From Terriglobus sp. TAA 43 (GTDB taxonomy: Bacteria; Acidobacteriota; Terriglobia; Terriglobales; Acidobacteriaceae): 64,000 nucleotides of DNA. The stretch spans positions 2,108,001 to 2,172,000 of the forward strand of contig NZ_JUGR01000001.1 of assembly GCF_000800015.1 (NCBI RefSeq), read 5' to 3'. Each line of letters opens with the position of its first letter. The first letter of the stretch is position 1. Below the pieces are notes generated by a model, which searched no databases, was not told where the DNA came from, and saw nothing but the letters and a program-made list of their open reading frames with translations. A program made the translations under genes and the position numbers. This document shows, in pieces, positions 10,640 to 19,911 of the stretch.

Positions 10640-13600
10640 TTAGAAGATCACCTTCAAACCAAACTGCACAATACGAGGATCAAGCGTCGCGTTGATCGTG
10701 CCACCAGCCAGCGTGGTACCGCTGTTGGAGATACCACCGCCCGGCGATGCAAAATTGGTGTGGTTCAGAATGTTGTAAAGCTCGCTGCGGAACTCCATGT
10801 TCACACGCTCTGTTACGGTGAAGCGCTTGTTCACAGCAAGGTTCAGGAAGTTGATCGCAGGCGAACGCCCAACATTGCGCGCAATGTTGCCGAACGGTGT
10901 TGCGGTCGGAATCGCAAGTACAGCACCGCTCGACGGCGTATACGTCGCACCAACATTCAGGTACTGCAGTGACGTTCCAGTGGAACGCTTCTTATCCAGC
11001 GTGTACAGCGGAGCCGAGGGATTAATGCGGTTCGGGCGATAGATATTGCCGCCGCGATACGTCGGCACGCTGCTCGCCGTCACCTGCAGGTTCGCCGCCG
11101 GTGTATCCGTGATGTTGAACTGGTATCCGCTTGCCGCAGAGTTGATCGCAGAAATCTGCCATCCACCCACGATTTCATTCGTGATACCGCCACCGCTCAT
11201 ATAACGCTGACCGCGACCAAACGGCAACTCGTATACAAGGCTGGTGACGTTGTAAACCGGCTGGTTGTAATCGCTGTTGCCATAATCCGCGCCAAGGTTG
11301 CGCAGATCCTGCGGTGCAGGCGTGTTGCTCTCCAGCGATGCACCAGCGTTATCCAACGCATGGCCATACGTGAAGCTGTTCAACAACGTCAGTCCTGCCA
11401 CCATCTGCTGCTCATACTTCACCTGGATGGAGTCGTAGTGAGAGTAAGCTTCGCGGATGGGATACGTGATGTCACCATACGCTGGCAGCGGACGAGCGAA
11501 ATTGTTGTTCGGGTCCTTCTGGTTATAGTTCGCAAGCTGCAGCAGCTTCAAACCATGATTGCCAACATAAGCGATATCCAGCAGTGTGTTCTTTGCAAGC
11601 TGGCGCTGCACACTTAGGTAGTAGCTCTCCACATAGCTATCGCGGTAGCGCTTGCCATCGATGTAGCTTGGGTTCGCTGTAATCGGGTTAAAGGTAAGTG
11701 TCGTGGATGGGAAGCCCGCATCGAAACGTACATACGTGCCAGCACTTCCGCCTGCAGCGGGAGCCGTCTGCGAAGCATTGGTAAAGAGTGCGTTTGGCGG
11801 GTTGATGGCAAGCACGTTGCCAGATCCTGCGCGGTCATAGTGAGCAAAGCTGATACCAAAGCCTCCACGCACCGTGGTGTTCGAATCCGGTGCATACGAG
11901 AAGCCAACGCGTGGTCCAAAGTTATTGAAGTCAGGGCTGAAGCCGTACTTGTTACTGCTGCTTGCAGGTACAAACGCGGAGATAGAACCAGTCTGGGCAC
12001 CCGATGAGGTCGGATCGAAGTTCGTCAAACGGTTCTGCGCGTCGGAGTACGGCGAAACGTACTCATAACGCAGGCCCACGTTAATCGTGAGGTTCGGCGA
12101 GACCTTCCAATCATCCTGCACATAAGCAAAACTTCCATTGGTACGCAGCTTTGCCACAAAGTAGCTGGACAGTGAATATACGCTGCTTGCGCCGAAAAGG
12201 AAGTCCGCAAAGTAGTTATCGCTGTTCGCTGTACCCTGCGCAACACCATTCTGGAAGCGCGTGAAGCCACCACCAAAGGTATAGCCGCCATACAAAGGAT
12301 TGGTGTCCTGCACATCCATCCAAACCTTCTGATATTCGTAACCAAACTTCAGCGAATGGTTACCGCGCATCCACGAATAGTTCACCTTCGGGTTGAACAC
12401 AGCAGGATTCTGGAACTGCGGATTCGTCGTCTGACGTCCAAGTGCAGCAAAGCCAGTGATACCGATTCCAGGGATACCGCCTGCAACGGTAGGATCTGTC
12501 GGCAGACCAGGGAACGTGAATCCCGGATTCGTACCGATCGAAGTGGAGTACTTACCAGCCTTCGTCTTCGAAACGCTTACACGCACATCGAGCAATTGGT
12601 TCGCACCAATCACACGCGTGTAACCGCCTGCCAACTGCTGATCCAGAATGCGCTGGTTTCCATTCGACTGGCCATCCAGCGGCAGGCCAAACACAGGAGC
12701 ATCCAATGCATTCGTCTTCAACTGCGACGCGCGCACAAACATGGAGTTGCGCTGATTAAACGTATAGTCCAGGCGAAGGTCGCCCTTGTCTGTGCGGTTA
12801 TTCGAACGCTGAAGCGTCGTGAAGTTAGAAGCAGCCGCGGTTCCTGGATTCAATGTCTTGATATAGCCCGCGATCGTACGCGCAATGGGCGAGATATTCG
12901 ACGAAGCGAGAATCGAAGTACCCGCGGCATAAGCCGTGCTGTTATACGGGTCATACACAGTCTTACTGAACACACCATTCAACTGCGTAGGCGTCGGCAG
13001 AGTCGCAGAGGTCACCTGCTTACGCACCTGGCGCAATCCCTCGTAATCCAAGAAGAAGAACGCGTGGTCGCGAATAATGCGACCGCCAACGTTACCGCCA
13101 AACTGGTTGCGGTTAAACTGCGGCTTCTTGCCACCCGGAGGCGCGAAGAATCCAATCGCATTCAGGTCCGTGTTGCGAATGAATTCATACACACGACCGT
13201 GATACGTATTCGTACCCTGCGCCGAAGCCACGTTGACAGTGGCACCGCTGCCGCGGCCATACTCCGCGCTCTCATTGTTCGTCACAACTTGGAAAGCAGC
13301 CACGGAATCGGGCGGCGGCTGAATGATCTGGTTGCTGAAACCCTGGTTGGATTCGCCGTAAGCGTTGTTATCCATACCGTCCAGCAGATAGTTATTAAAC
13401 ATGGAACGCTGGCCATTCACGTTGAATGAACCTTCGCGCACAAGCCCCGTGTTGCTGGTGGTGGTAATTGCATTGCCCGTCTGGCGAACACCCGGGGCAA
13501 GACCCACAAGGTCAGAGTAGTTACGACCCACCAGCGGAAGGCTTGCCGTCTGGTGCTGCGTCACAATTTCGCCACGCTGACTCGTATCCGTTTCCACACG

Positions 13601-13978
13601 CAGCGCCACGTCGCTCACTTCCACCGTGGTGCTTGCTGTGCCAACCGCCAGGCTCATGTCCACACGCTGACGCGCAGCCACCGACACGGTGATGTTCGTA
13701 GCCGTAGTCGGTGCAAAGCCTTCCTTGGTAATCTGCACGTCATACTGCCCCACGCGCAGCGCAGGTACTTCAAAGTCGCCATGGTCGTCGCTCTGACGCG
13801 TGCTCACAACGCCCGTCGCGCGATTCGTTACGGTGACCGTCGCGTTCGCAATGACCGCGCCCGAAGCATCGCGAACCGTTCCAACCACGCTACCGTTTTC
13901 ATATTGTGCGAAGGAGATCGCGGGTACAGTAACGCACACTGCCGCCATCACGAGAGAAGATACAAATCTTGTACGCAT
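10640..13978 (-). CDS. TonB-dependent receptor, Oar-like, with N-terminal carboxypeptidase-regulatory domain
   Basis: A very large outer-membrane receptor of about 1112 residues. It has a signal peptide, an Ig-like carboxypeptidase-regulatory domain (GSVVGTVRDASGAVI, roughly residues 30-105), a plug domain (SLPLVGRNYSDLVGLAPGV, then FNVNGQRSMFNNYLLDGM), and a long beta-barrel ending in Phe (FGLKVIF). The ATG at 13978 begins a good signal peptide (MRTRFVSSLVMAAVCV) and is preferred over the one 21 bases upstream. Receptors of this type are greatly expanded in Acidobacteria and import large substrates, often oligosaccharides. The substrate is unknown; the convergent GH92 gene makes a glycan plausible. 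Confidence 0.93.
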   Translation of the reverse strand: MRTRFVSSLVMAAVCVTVPAISFAQYENGSVVGTVRDASGAVIANATVTVTNRATGVVSTRQSDDHGDFEVPALRVGQYDVQITKEGFAPTTATNITVSVAARQRVDMSLAVGTASTTVEVSDVALRVETDTSQRGEIVTQHQTASLPLVGRNYSDLVGLAPGVRQTGNAITTTSNTGLVREGSFNVNGQRSMFNNYLLDGMDNNAYGESNQGFSNQIIQPPPDSVAAFQVVTNNESAEYGRGSGATVNVASAQGTNTYHGRVYEFIRNTDLNAIGFFAPPGGKKPQFNRNQFGGNVGGRIIRDHAFFFLDYEGLRQVRKQVTSATLPTPTQLNGVFSKTVYDPYNSTAYAAGTSILASSNISPIARTIAGYIKTLNPGTAAASNFTTLQRSNNRTDKGDLRLDYTFNQRNSMFVRASQLKTNALDAPVFGLPLDGQSNGNQRILDQQLAGGYTRVIGANQLLDVRVSVSKTKAGKYSTSIGTNPGFTFPGLPTDPTVAGGIPGIGITGFAALGRQTTNPQFQNPAVFNPKVNYSWMRGNHSLKFGYEYQKVWMDVQDTNPLYGGYTFGGGFTRFQNGVAQGTANSDNYFADFLFGASSVYSLSSYFVAKLRTNGSFAYVQDDWKVSPNLTINVGLRYEYVSPYSDAQNRLTNFDPTSSGAQTGSISAFVPASSSNKYGFSPDFNNFGPRVGFSYAPDSNTTVRGGFGISFAHYDRAGSGNVLAINPPNALFTNASQTAPAAGGSAGTYVRFDAGFPSTTLTFNPITANPSYIDGKRYRDSYVESYYLSVQRQLAKNTLLDIAYVGNHGLKLLQLANYNQKDPNNNFARPLPAYGDITYPIREAYSHYDSIQVKYEQQMVAGLTLLNSFTYGHALDNAGASLESNTPAPQDLRNLGADYGNSDYNQPVYNVTSLVYELPFGRGQRYMSGGGITNEIVGGWQISAINSAASGYQFNITDTPAANLQVTASSVPTYRGGNIYRPNRINPSAPLYTLDKKRSTGTSLQYLNVGATYTPSSGAVLAIPTATPFGNIARNVGRSPAINFLNLAVNKRFTVTERVNMEFRSELYNILNHTNFASPGGGISNSGTTLAGGTINATLDPRIVQFGLKVIF

Positions 13979-14005
13979 AGGCTCAAACTTAGGCGGCAAA
14001 AGTAA

Positions 14006-14025
14006 ACGCGCCGCGAACGGCGCGT
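14006..14025 (-). terminator. Hairpin after the GDPD-like gene
   Basis: On the minus strand ACGCGCCG-TTCG-CGGCGCGT forms a perfect 8-bp stem with a stable UUCG loop and is followed by TTACTTTTG. It separates the phosphodiesterase gene from the TonB receptor gene. Confidence 0.72.
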
Positions 14026-14061
14026 CAACAGAGTGTTACAGAGTAAACCTTTGAAAGTTAC

Positions 14062-15237
14062 TTACCGTCCAACACGAAGTTGCGCAGGAACAAAATCGCT
14101 GCTCAGCGTCTTGGGGCTCTCCGTCAGATAAAACGTCTGAATCTTCGGATACTGCTCCTCGATCAGTTGCAACGTCCGGAAGTCAAAGCTCTGAATTGCG
14201 GCACGGCCTTCCATGTGTTCCTTGGCAATGGTTCCGGCAAGCGCATCCACAAACGCCTGCGGCGGCTTCGTATGGTTCTCGAAACCCTTCGGCACCGGAC
14301 GTCCCTGGCTGCTCATCGTCACGTCGGGAACGATTTTCGTCTCAATATTGAAGTGCGCCGTACGCGCATTCGCAGCGCGCTCCTTCGCATGCGGATCGCT
14401 CTTTCCCGCGCCCGTCGTGTAGTAGTCCACATAGAACTTCACAAAGCGGAACAACTGCGGCACATTCGTCGGGGCATAGATCGACGGCATGCTTTCCTTC
14501 TTCGCAAACGCAACCGTCACCGGCGACAGCGCGGCATCATTCTTCTGCGCATTGCCAAAATGAATCACGTCACAGATCAGCGTCTTCCCCGCATCGGTCG
14601 ACGAAATATCGCGCAAATAGATGCGATTCTCCATCGTGTACGCGGAACCATCGGCCTTGCGGCATGCCTGCGGGCTATAGAACTGGTCATGCCAAATGGT
14701 CGAAACGCCATCGGTCGAAACACCTGTATCTGTTTCCAGCTCCGTCGCAAGCTGATCCAGACCGCTTTCAAAACTCGGCAAAGTATTTTCCGGACGCAGC
14801 CCACGGCCACCACGGTGCGCGCTCACAACAAAACGCTTCAGCGTCTCATCGTTAGGATTCGCAGCACGCTCTTCCTTCAATACCTGCTGCAGCAAGTCCG
14901 GGCGATCGCTGATCAGTCCATCCACACCTGTGCGGATAATAGCGCGCATCTGTTCCGGATCATTTGTCGTCCACGGCACCACGTGAATGCCCATCGCCTG
15001 CAACTGCTTCACAGGGACCAGCGGCATATCTGCAGGTGAACCCGTCATGCGCACCACAGTGTGGTCATTGGGTGACAGCAGCGGAGTACGCGCGCCATGC
15101 TGTTTGGCATGAGCAGCGGCCTTCGTCATCAGCGTGATCCACGGATTCTGCATATCAGAAGTAGATGCAGCCTGCTGTGCAACAAGCGGCGCAGCGGCGA
15201 GAAGAAAAACAGCAGTGGGAAACAGTCGAAGATTCAT
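14062..15237 (-). CDS. Glycerophosphodiester phosphodiesterase-like protein with permuted domain order
   Basis: A secreted protein (signal peptide MNLRLFPTAVFLLAAAPLVA) of about 391 residues related to GDPD enzymes, which hydrolyse glycerophosphodiesters to glycerol 3-phosphate. The order of motifs is unusual. Residues 76-120 carry what is normally the C-terminal end of the barrel (GIHVVPWTTNDPEQM and GVDGLISDRPDLL). Only after that, at 141-152, comes the normal N-terminal active-site block HRGGRGLRPENT, followed by ELETDTGVSTDGV and a catalytic H-D pair near 183. The protein then ends after the SFDFRTLQL strand without the usual final strands. This looks like circular permutation of the TIM barrel. 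The ATG at 15237 is chosen for the signal peptide and a GGTGG nearby. Confidence 0.82.
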   Translation of the reverse strand: MNLRLFPTAVFLLAAAPLVAQQAASTSDMQNPWITLMTKAAAHAKQHGARTPLLSPNDHTVVRMTGSPADMPLVPVKQLQAMGIHVVPWTTNDPEQMRAIIRTGVDGLISDRPDLLQQVLKEERAANPNDETLKRFVVSAHRGGRGLRPENTLPSFESGLDQLATELETDTGVSTDGVSTIWHDQFYSPQACRKADGSAYTMENRIYLRDISSTDAGKTLICDVIHFGNAQKNDAALSPVTVAFAKKESMPSIYAPTNVPQLFRFVKFYVDYYTTGAGKSDPHAKERAANARTAHFNIETKIVPDVTMSSQGRPVPKGFENHTKPPQAFVDALAGTIAKEHMEGRAAIQSFDFRTLQLIEEQYPKIQTFYLTESPKTLSSDFVPAQLRVGR

Positions 15238-15367
15238 AGCAAGTCCACCATGGAGCATTCAGATGAAGAGAAGGTAAATCACCAGCAGTTGATCTGAGAC
15301 GCGACGATACCCGCAAGGGCCTGCGGCATCCACCCAAGGAGCATACAGTCAGAAGCAATCGTAGTAG

Positions 15368-16285
15368 CTACTCCGGAGTTCCAGTCCCAACAAGGTTTGG
15401 ATTCCATCCTGCGCGCGCTGCACCAGCACGGTAGCTTGTTTCGAAAAACGCGAGCAGATCGCCGTCCGGGTCTGCTGACTTACGCAAATCGTCATAATCC
15501 AATAGGAACTCGCCCATAGCTGCATCCCATCGAGCACTCGATGGACTGATGCTTTCCTTTTCAATTCCCTCTGGCTGTGGATACGTGAAGGAGTAGAACG
15601 CCGCCTTAGGATATGCAGCGCTGCCAGACCACCATCCCACTTCCACTAACTCCTCGGTCATTGCATTTCTTCGGATGTAGTCGGCTTTCGGACCAGCAGA
15701 AGCGGGCTTTCCGTTATAGCGCACATCGCGAATATCGAGCGTTCCCCACATCAGGCCAATGGGCTGCGTCTTCCCTTTGAACCGCCCCTGAAAAATCCTC
15801 ATCACGCGTTGCGTGCTCAAAAGAATCCGCCACCAGCTCGTAACCAGCGATGCCTCGTACGGACGTTGCTCTGTGTCCTGATCGAAAGGAATCGTATTCG
15901 GTACTTCCTGCGGCTTCAAGTTAATGGAAACCTCAACGCCCGCTTTGCGGAGCAAGTCGAAGAGTTGCTCCGTAAACTGAGCGACCGACATGGACCGTAA
16001 TGGCAACTGTCCCGTGAAGCCCCAACTCGTCACACACTCCACTGCGTGCGACAGCAGATCAACATAGATCTCATAAGCACCGTCGCCATACGGGATCGGC
16101 CCAGTCGTCAATCCTCGCGCAGACAGCCACAGAGGCAGTTCTGCCCATTGCGATTGAAATGGTTCGTTCAACTTCAACTTGCCCACAACCTGCAGGCACA
16201 TATGAAGAAGGTGTTGCGTCGCCGCGAAATCTGAATAGGCAAGAGCGGGCCAGGAATCGAGAGAGACGTTCTTTGTTGCCGACAT
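15368..16285 (-). CDS. DUF5996 family protein
   Basis: A 305-residue cytoplasmic protein matching DUF5996 from start to end: SWPALAYSDF near the N-terminus, then PLWLSARGLTTGPIPYGDG, a region with NTIPFDQDTEQRPY, the WWRILLSTQRVM helix, GLMWGTLDIRDVRYNGKPA, and the closing GWWSGSAAYPKAAFYSFTYP with a short acidic tail. The function of the family is not known. GGAGG lies seven bases before the ATG. It is the last gene on the minus strand after the cytochrome/PQQ/DinB cluster but is separated from DinB by 175 bases, so it is probably transcribed on its own. Confidence 0.88.
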   Translation of the reverse strand: MSATKNVSLDSWPALAYSDFAATQHLLHMCLQVVGKLKLNEPFQSQWAELPLWLSARGLTTGPIPYGDGAYEIYVDLLSHAVECVTSWGFTGQLPLRSMSVAQFTEQLFDLLRKAGVEVSINLKPQEVPNTIPFDQDTEQRPYEASLVTSWWRILLSTQRVMRIFQGRFKGKTQPIGLMWGTLDIRDVRYNGKPASAGPKADYIRRNAMTEELVEVGWWSGSAAYPKAAFYSFTYPQPEGIEKESISPSSARWDAAMGEFLLDYDDLRKSADPDGDLLAFFETSYRAGAARAGWNPNLVGTGTPE

Positions 16286-16460
16286 GACGTAGCCTCCAAG
16301 GGGAGTTTCGAGGGTCGATGGAGAATTACAAGAAAACCTTCACACGCGAAGCTTAGTCCGAGCGTCTCGATCCTGCAATCCATCGCGGACCGGACAACAA
16401 ACTTTGCAGCGCCCCGAACTCACGTTGCAAGAGCGCACATCTGTGCTCCGCGAGACATTC

Positions 16461-16955
16461 CTATTCCCTTCCCGTAACTCCCATGAACAGATAATCCATA
16501 GGCCATCCCGGAGCAATACCAGCCTGTCGCACCAGCATCACCATCTGCGCATAGTGTCGGATCCCATGCAGCAAAGTATGATTCAGCACCGTACGCCGCG
16601 AAGCCCGCAGCGACCCCATACTTCGCGTCTGGAATGAAATAGACAGTTCCCAGTCAAACGTGTCATCCGCCAAAAGTTCGCGGACCCGCTTCAACATTCC
16701 AACGTGTGCCGCTTCCATCCCCGCCACATCCGCAGGAATGTCTTCATATGCAGTCTCTGCCTCACCGCAAAGCCGTTGTGCATAACGCAGTTCTGCAGCA
16801 ACAATATGGTGCAGCAGGCCATTGATATCCGCAACGCCATACACATCGCAAGGCAGGCGCAGTATCTCAGGATGACGTTTCACCAACTCCATCCATCTGA
16901 CGAAGGTGGCGTCGTTCCACGCAAGTAGTTCTTCGCCACTCAATCCTGCTGACAC
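16461..16955 (-). CDS. DinB family protein
   Basis: A 164-residue four-helix protein of the DinB/YfiT superfamily, which includes metal-dependent thiol transferases and many proteins of unknown role. The three-histidine pattern is visible: H in DINGLLHHIVAAE and the pair in LLHGIRHYAQ. The start is a GTG at 16955 with GGGAGG only four bases upstream. It begins 18 bases after the stop of the PQQ dehydrogenase gene and could be the last gene of that operon. The substrate is not predictable. Confidence 0.85.
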   Translation of the reverse strand: MSAGLSGEELLAWNDATFVRWMELVKRHPEILRLPCDVYGVADINGLLHHIVAAELRYAQRLCGEAETAYEDIPADVAGMEAAHVGMLKRVRELLADDTFDWELSISFQTRSMGSLRASRRTVLNHTLLHGIRHYAQMVMLVRQAGIAPGWPMDYLFMGVTGRE

Positions 16956-16973
16956 TGCGCCTCCCGGCTCGAG

Positions 16974-18668
16974 CTACTGCAAACGGAACGCGTACACCAT
17001 GTCACCCGCTCCGGCCAGCACATACTGATGACCATCCAGCATGTACGTCTCCGGCGCGTTGCTCACAGCAATGCGCGTATGCCACAACTGCTTACCGGTT
17101 GCCGATTCATAAGCCACCAGGTTGCCATGCTGATCGCCGCTGAACAGTAGATGCCCTGCAGTCGCCATCACACCAATCAGCGACCCGCCACCAACACCCG
17201 GATAACGATGCTTCCACGCCGGCTTGCCCGTCTTGTAATCCATGCCAACGAGATACGTGCCCAGCGTTCCAAGCCCAACCTCATCCTTGCCACCGAGCCC
17301 CATCGCACCGCGTGGGTCTGTGGTGGCCAGGTAATACATGGCATAACTCTCGTTCGCATTCACATAGAACAAGCCCGTCTGCGGACTAAACGCAGGAGGA
17401 GGCCAGTTCACAATGCCGCCATTCGCAGGCGAAACCAGCGCACCACCATAGTCAAAGTCCTTCGCCGGAATACGAACAGGCGCACCGTTCTTATCCAGCT
17501 TGTCCTCCGCCCAGTTTGGCGAATCCACCAGCTTGCTCGTTAACAGATGTTCGCCCGTGGTGCGATCCAGCACAAAGAAGTAGCCGTTACGCGCAGCAGT
17601 CATCACCATCTTGCGCGGCTTACCCTTCCACATGCCATCCACCAACACCTGCGTCTGTGCCGAATCAAAGTCATGCGTGTCATGCGGCGACGTCTGGTAA
17701 TGCCAAGCCATCTTGCCCGTATCGACATTGATCGCAACGGTCGCACACGTGTACAGATTCGCGCCCGGCCCACGCATCTGCGACGTGTACGCAGCCGTAG
17801 GATTACCTGTGCCAAGAATGTAGAGATGAGTCTCCGGATCATACGATCCGTTCACCCAAACATTGCCGCCGCCATGCGAAGCCGCATCCACGTTGCGCCA
17901 TGTCTCAATGCCGGGATCATCCTTCTTCATCGGCACAGCAAACCACTTCCACTCCACATCGCCAGTCTCCGGACTAAAGCTCTGCAACATACCCGGCTCA
18001 TCCAGATCGTTGCCCGTACCAACCAGCAAATGATCGCCAATCACCACCGGCGCCATCGTCGAGAAGTACTGCAGATCAAACGACGCAATCTCCTTGTGCC
18101 AGATCTCCTTGCCTGTCTTCGCATCAATCGCAATCAGATAATCGTCCGGCGTCTCCAGGAACAAACGATCGTGCCACATGGCCACACCACGATTGCCAAT
18201 GTGCGTGCCGCCGCGCGTCTTCCATAGGTAGTGCCACAGCACATGCCCATCCATGGCATCCATCGCCCACACGTTATCCGGCGTGCTTACGTAGAGAAAT
18301 CCATCCACCTGCAGAATCGCGCCCTTGATCGTACCCATCGGCGCAACTGCAGTTCCCACACCACCAACATTTGTCGGCACAGCAGCACCACCGCCAAAGC
18401 CACCTCCGCCACCACCCGCCGGAGCACCTTCGCCACCGGTCAAACGCTGCGCCCAAGCCAGCGTCAGTCCCTTCACGTTCAGCGAATTGATCTCTGTCAA
18501 CGAGCTATACCGACGCCCGCTGTAATCGCCCGAATACGTAGGCCAGCTATCGGGTTTCGGTTTCAGAATGTCTTTCGGGTCAAGCCACTGCGCCTGCAAC
18601 GCTGTGGTCATCATCGTCATCGCCGCGCACAGAGCAGCGGCACACTGGATCTTGCGAACAATACGCAT
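16974..18668 (-). CDS. PQQ-dependent dehydrogenase, methanol/ethanol type (module 1)
   Basis: A periplasmic quinoprotein of 564 residues with a signal peptide and an eight-bladed propeller: repeated Trp-docking segments such as GDVEWKW and GKPAWKHRYPG, the opening WPTYSGDYSGRRYSSL, and the active-site region SPHDTHDFDSAQTQ with the catalytic Asp. These enzymes oxidise alcohols or related substrates and pass electrons to cytochrome c. The adjacent Cys-Cys pair of classical methanol dehydrogenase is not seen. A Gly-rich insert with two runs of Gly lies near residues 80-95, absent from the paralogue. It starts 11 bases after the cytochrome gene, so oxidase and acceptor are co-expressed. The substrate is unknown. 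Confidence 0.92.
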   Translation of the reverse strand: MRIVRKIQCAAALCAAMTMMTTALQAQWLDPKDILKPKPDSWPTYSGDYSGRRYSSLTEINSLNVKGLTLAWAQRLTGGEGAPAGGGGGGFGGGAAVPTNVGGVGTAVAPMGTIKGAILQVDGFLYVSTPDNVWAMDAMDGHVLWHYLWKTRGGTHIGNRGVAMWHDRLFLETPDDYLIAIDAKTGKEIWHKEIASFDLQYFSTMAPVVIGDHLLVGTGNDLDEPGMLQSFSPETGDVEWKWFAVPMKKDDPGIETWRNVDAASHGGGNVWVNGSYDPETHLYILGTGNPTAAYTSQMRGPGANLYTCATVAINVDTGKMAWHYQTSPHDTHDFDSAQTQVLVDGMWKGKPRKMVMTAARNGYFFVLDRTTGEHLLTSKLVDSPNWAEDKLDKNGAPVRIPAKDFDYGGALVSPANGGIVNWPPPAFSPQTGLFYVNANESYAMYYLATTDPRGAMGLGGKDEVGLGTLGTYLVGMDYKTGKPAWKHRYPGVGGGSLIGVMATAGHLLFSGDQHGNLVAYESATGKQLWHTRIAVSNAPETYMLDGHQYVLAGAGDMVYAFRLQ

Positions 18669-18679
18669 GTGGCTGTCCT

Positions 18680-19693
18680 TTACTTCAGCGACTCGAGGTA
18701 CGCCGTGATGTCGTGGATTTCGGTATCGGTAATGGTGCGGAACATCGCGCGATGCGCCTTCAGCGGATCATTCACTTCCACCTTCGGCACACCGTTGTTC
18801 AACGTGAAGCGATGCACCACTCCATCGTCCGTGATGATCTCCGCATAGAAGTCATCCAGCACGCCTAACCGTCCGGTCACCTTCTTGCCGCTGGCCAGCG
18901 TCACAGTTGCCGTAGTCGGCGGCACATGAAGCTGCGGAGGAGGCGGCCCACCGCCGCCACGACGTCCAAACGCCACCACACCAGGCAACATCCACGCCTG
19001 CTGCATGCTGCGCGGGTCTTCATACTTCGCAGCAAATCCCTTCAGATCACCATCCACGGAATGGCACGAAGCGCATAGCTTACCAAACGCCGCTTTGCCC
19101 GCATCCGCCTTACCCACCACAATGTTGATCTTCTCGGTCGAGCGCATATTGCCGCCCGTCTTCAAGCTGTGAAGCCACGCCGCAATATCCACCACGCTGC
19201 TGTCGGGAATATCAATCTTCGGCATGCCCTGTTCCGCACGCCCGCCGTGCACAATCGGCAGAATCTTTTCGCCAGCGGCATCCTGCAGCACAACTTCACT
19301 GCGCAACAGGTTCGGCCCAACCGATCCGCCACCGGCATCCGACCCATGACAGAACGCACAGTTCACACTGAACGCGGTCTTGCCGCGATCCAAAACTTCT
19401 TTCGGTGCTGCGGGACGATCCGGGTAAGCCACAATGCCAAACGGTGCAGCCTGCTGCATCGCCGCGCCATGCGACTGATCCGCCGACTGCGCCTGCGCGC
19501 CTTCGTTCGGTCCCGCCGCCGCACCACCGCCGGGACGTTCCGATCCGCCCGGACGACCTCCGCGTGGTTGCTGTTGTTGTTGCGCATGCACCGCCGTCGA
19601 CGGCCGCACTGCATACCCCAACACCAGGACCCCCACTCCAACAAAGGCACTTGATACAGCACCCTTGCAAAGACGACTCAAAGGAAACCGCAT
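18680..19693 (-). CDS. Di-haem cytochrome c partner of the PQQ dehydrogenase (module 1)
   Basis: An exported protein of 337 residues. After a signal/anchor segment and a Gln/Gly/Pro-rich linker (about residues 36-65) comes a first haem site, CAFCH at 112-116, with Met-Pro ligand region QGMPKID. A second haem site, CASCH at 207-211, follows. Between the second CxxCH and the terminal helix (DITAYLESLK) lies a 75-residue insert rich in beta structure (TVTLASGKKVTGRLGVLDD). It is the likely electron acceptor for the dehydrogenase encoded immediately downstream. Confidence 0.9.
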   Translation of the reverse strand: MRFPLSRLCKGAVSSAFVGVGVLVLGYAVRPSTAVHAQQQQQPRGGRPGGSERPGGGAAAGPNEGAQAQSADQSHGAAMQQAAPFGIVAYPDRPAAPKEVLDRGKTAFSVNCAFCHGSDAGGGSVGPNLLRSEVVLQDAAGEKILPIVHGGRAEQGMPKIDIPDSSVVDIAAWLHSLKTGGNMRSTEKINIVVGKADAGKAAFGKLCASCHSVDGDLKGFAAKYEDPRSMQQAWMLPGVVAFGRRGGGGPPPPQLHVPPTTATVTLASGKKVTGRLGVLDDFYAEIITDDGVVHRFTLNNGVPKVEVNDPLKAHRAMFRTITDTEIHDITAYLESLK

Positions 19694-19727
19694 ACACCCT
19701 GCTTTCAGGCTTTCTCTCTTATGCGCA

Positions 19728-19763
19728 CTGTTTGTAGCACCTTCTTCGTACAGAAGAAAAGCC
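19728..19763 (-). promoter_or_regulatory. Conserved upstream element of cytochrome/PQQ module 1
   Basis: This stretch is identical at 31 of 36 positions, without gaps, to 22408-22443, which lies upstream of the paralogous module. Read on the minus strand it contains TACAAA as a possible -10 box and TTTCTT 17 bases before it as a weak -35 box. The other copy has TTTCTG at the same place. Confidence 0.55.
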
Positions 19764-19847
19764 GCTGTCCAAAATACGAACGGACGCGTGCCTTAGCCGC
19801 AACGAAAGGCTCTGTGCTGATTATTTTTTCTGGAGGGAATAAATCGT

Positions 19848-19882
19848 AATTGCCCAGGCGCGCGAAGCTCACCCGGGCAATT
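19848..19882 (-). terminator. Hairpin after PQQ dehydrogenase 2
   Basis: AATTGCCC pairs with GGGCAATT, extended by GC pairs across a GC-rich loop, about 30 bases after the stop of the second PQQ gene. It probably separates the two modules. No T-tract is present. Confidence 0.55.
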
Positions 19883-19911
19883 GTGCAACCCACATCTCAC
19901 GGACTTAGCGA

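Noticed and set aside
12356-13429. 357-codon plus-strand frame
   Set aside because: Antisense to the TonB receptor gene, Arg/His-rich composition with no motif and no ribosome site; a shadow of codon bias.
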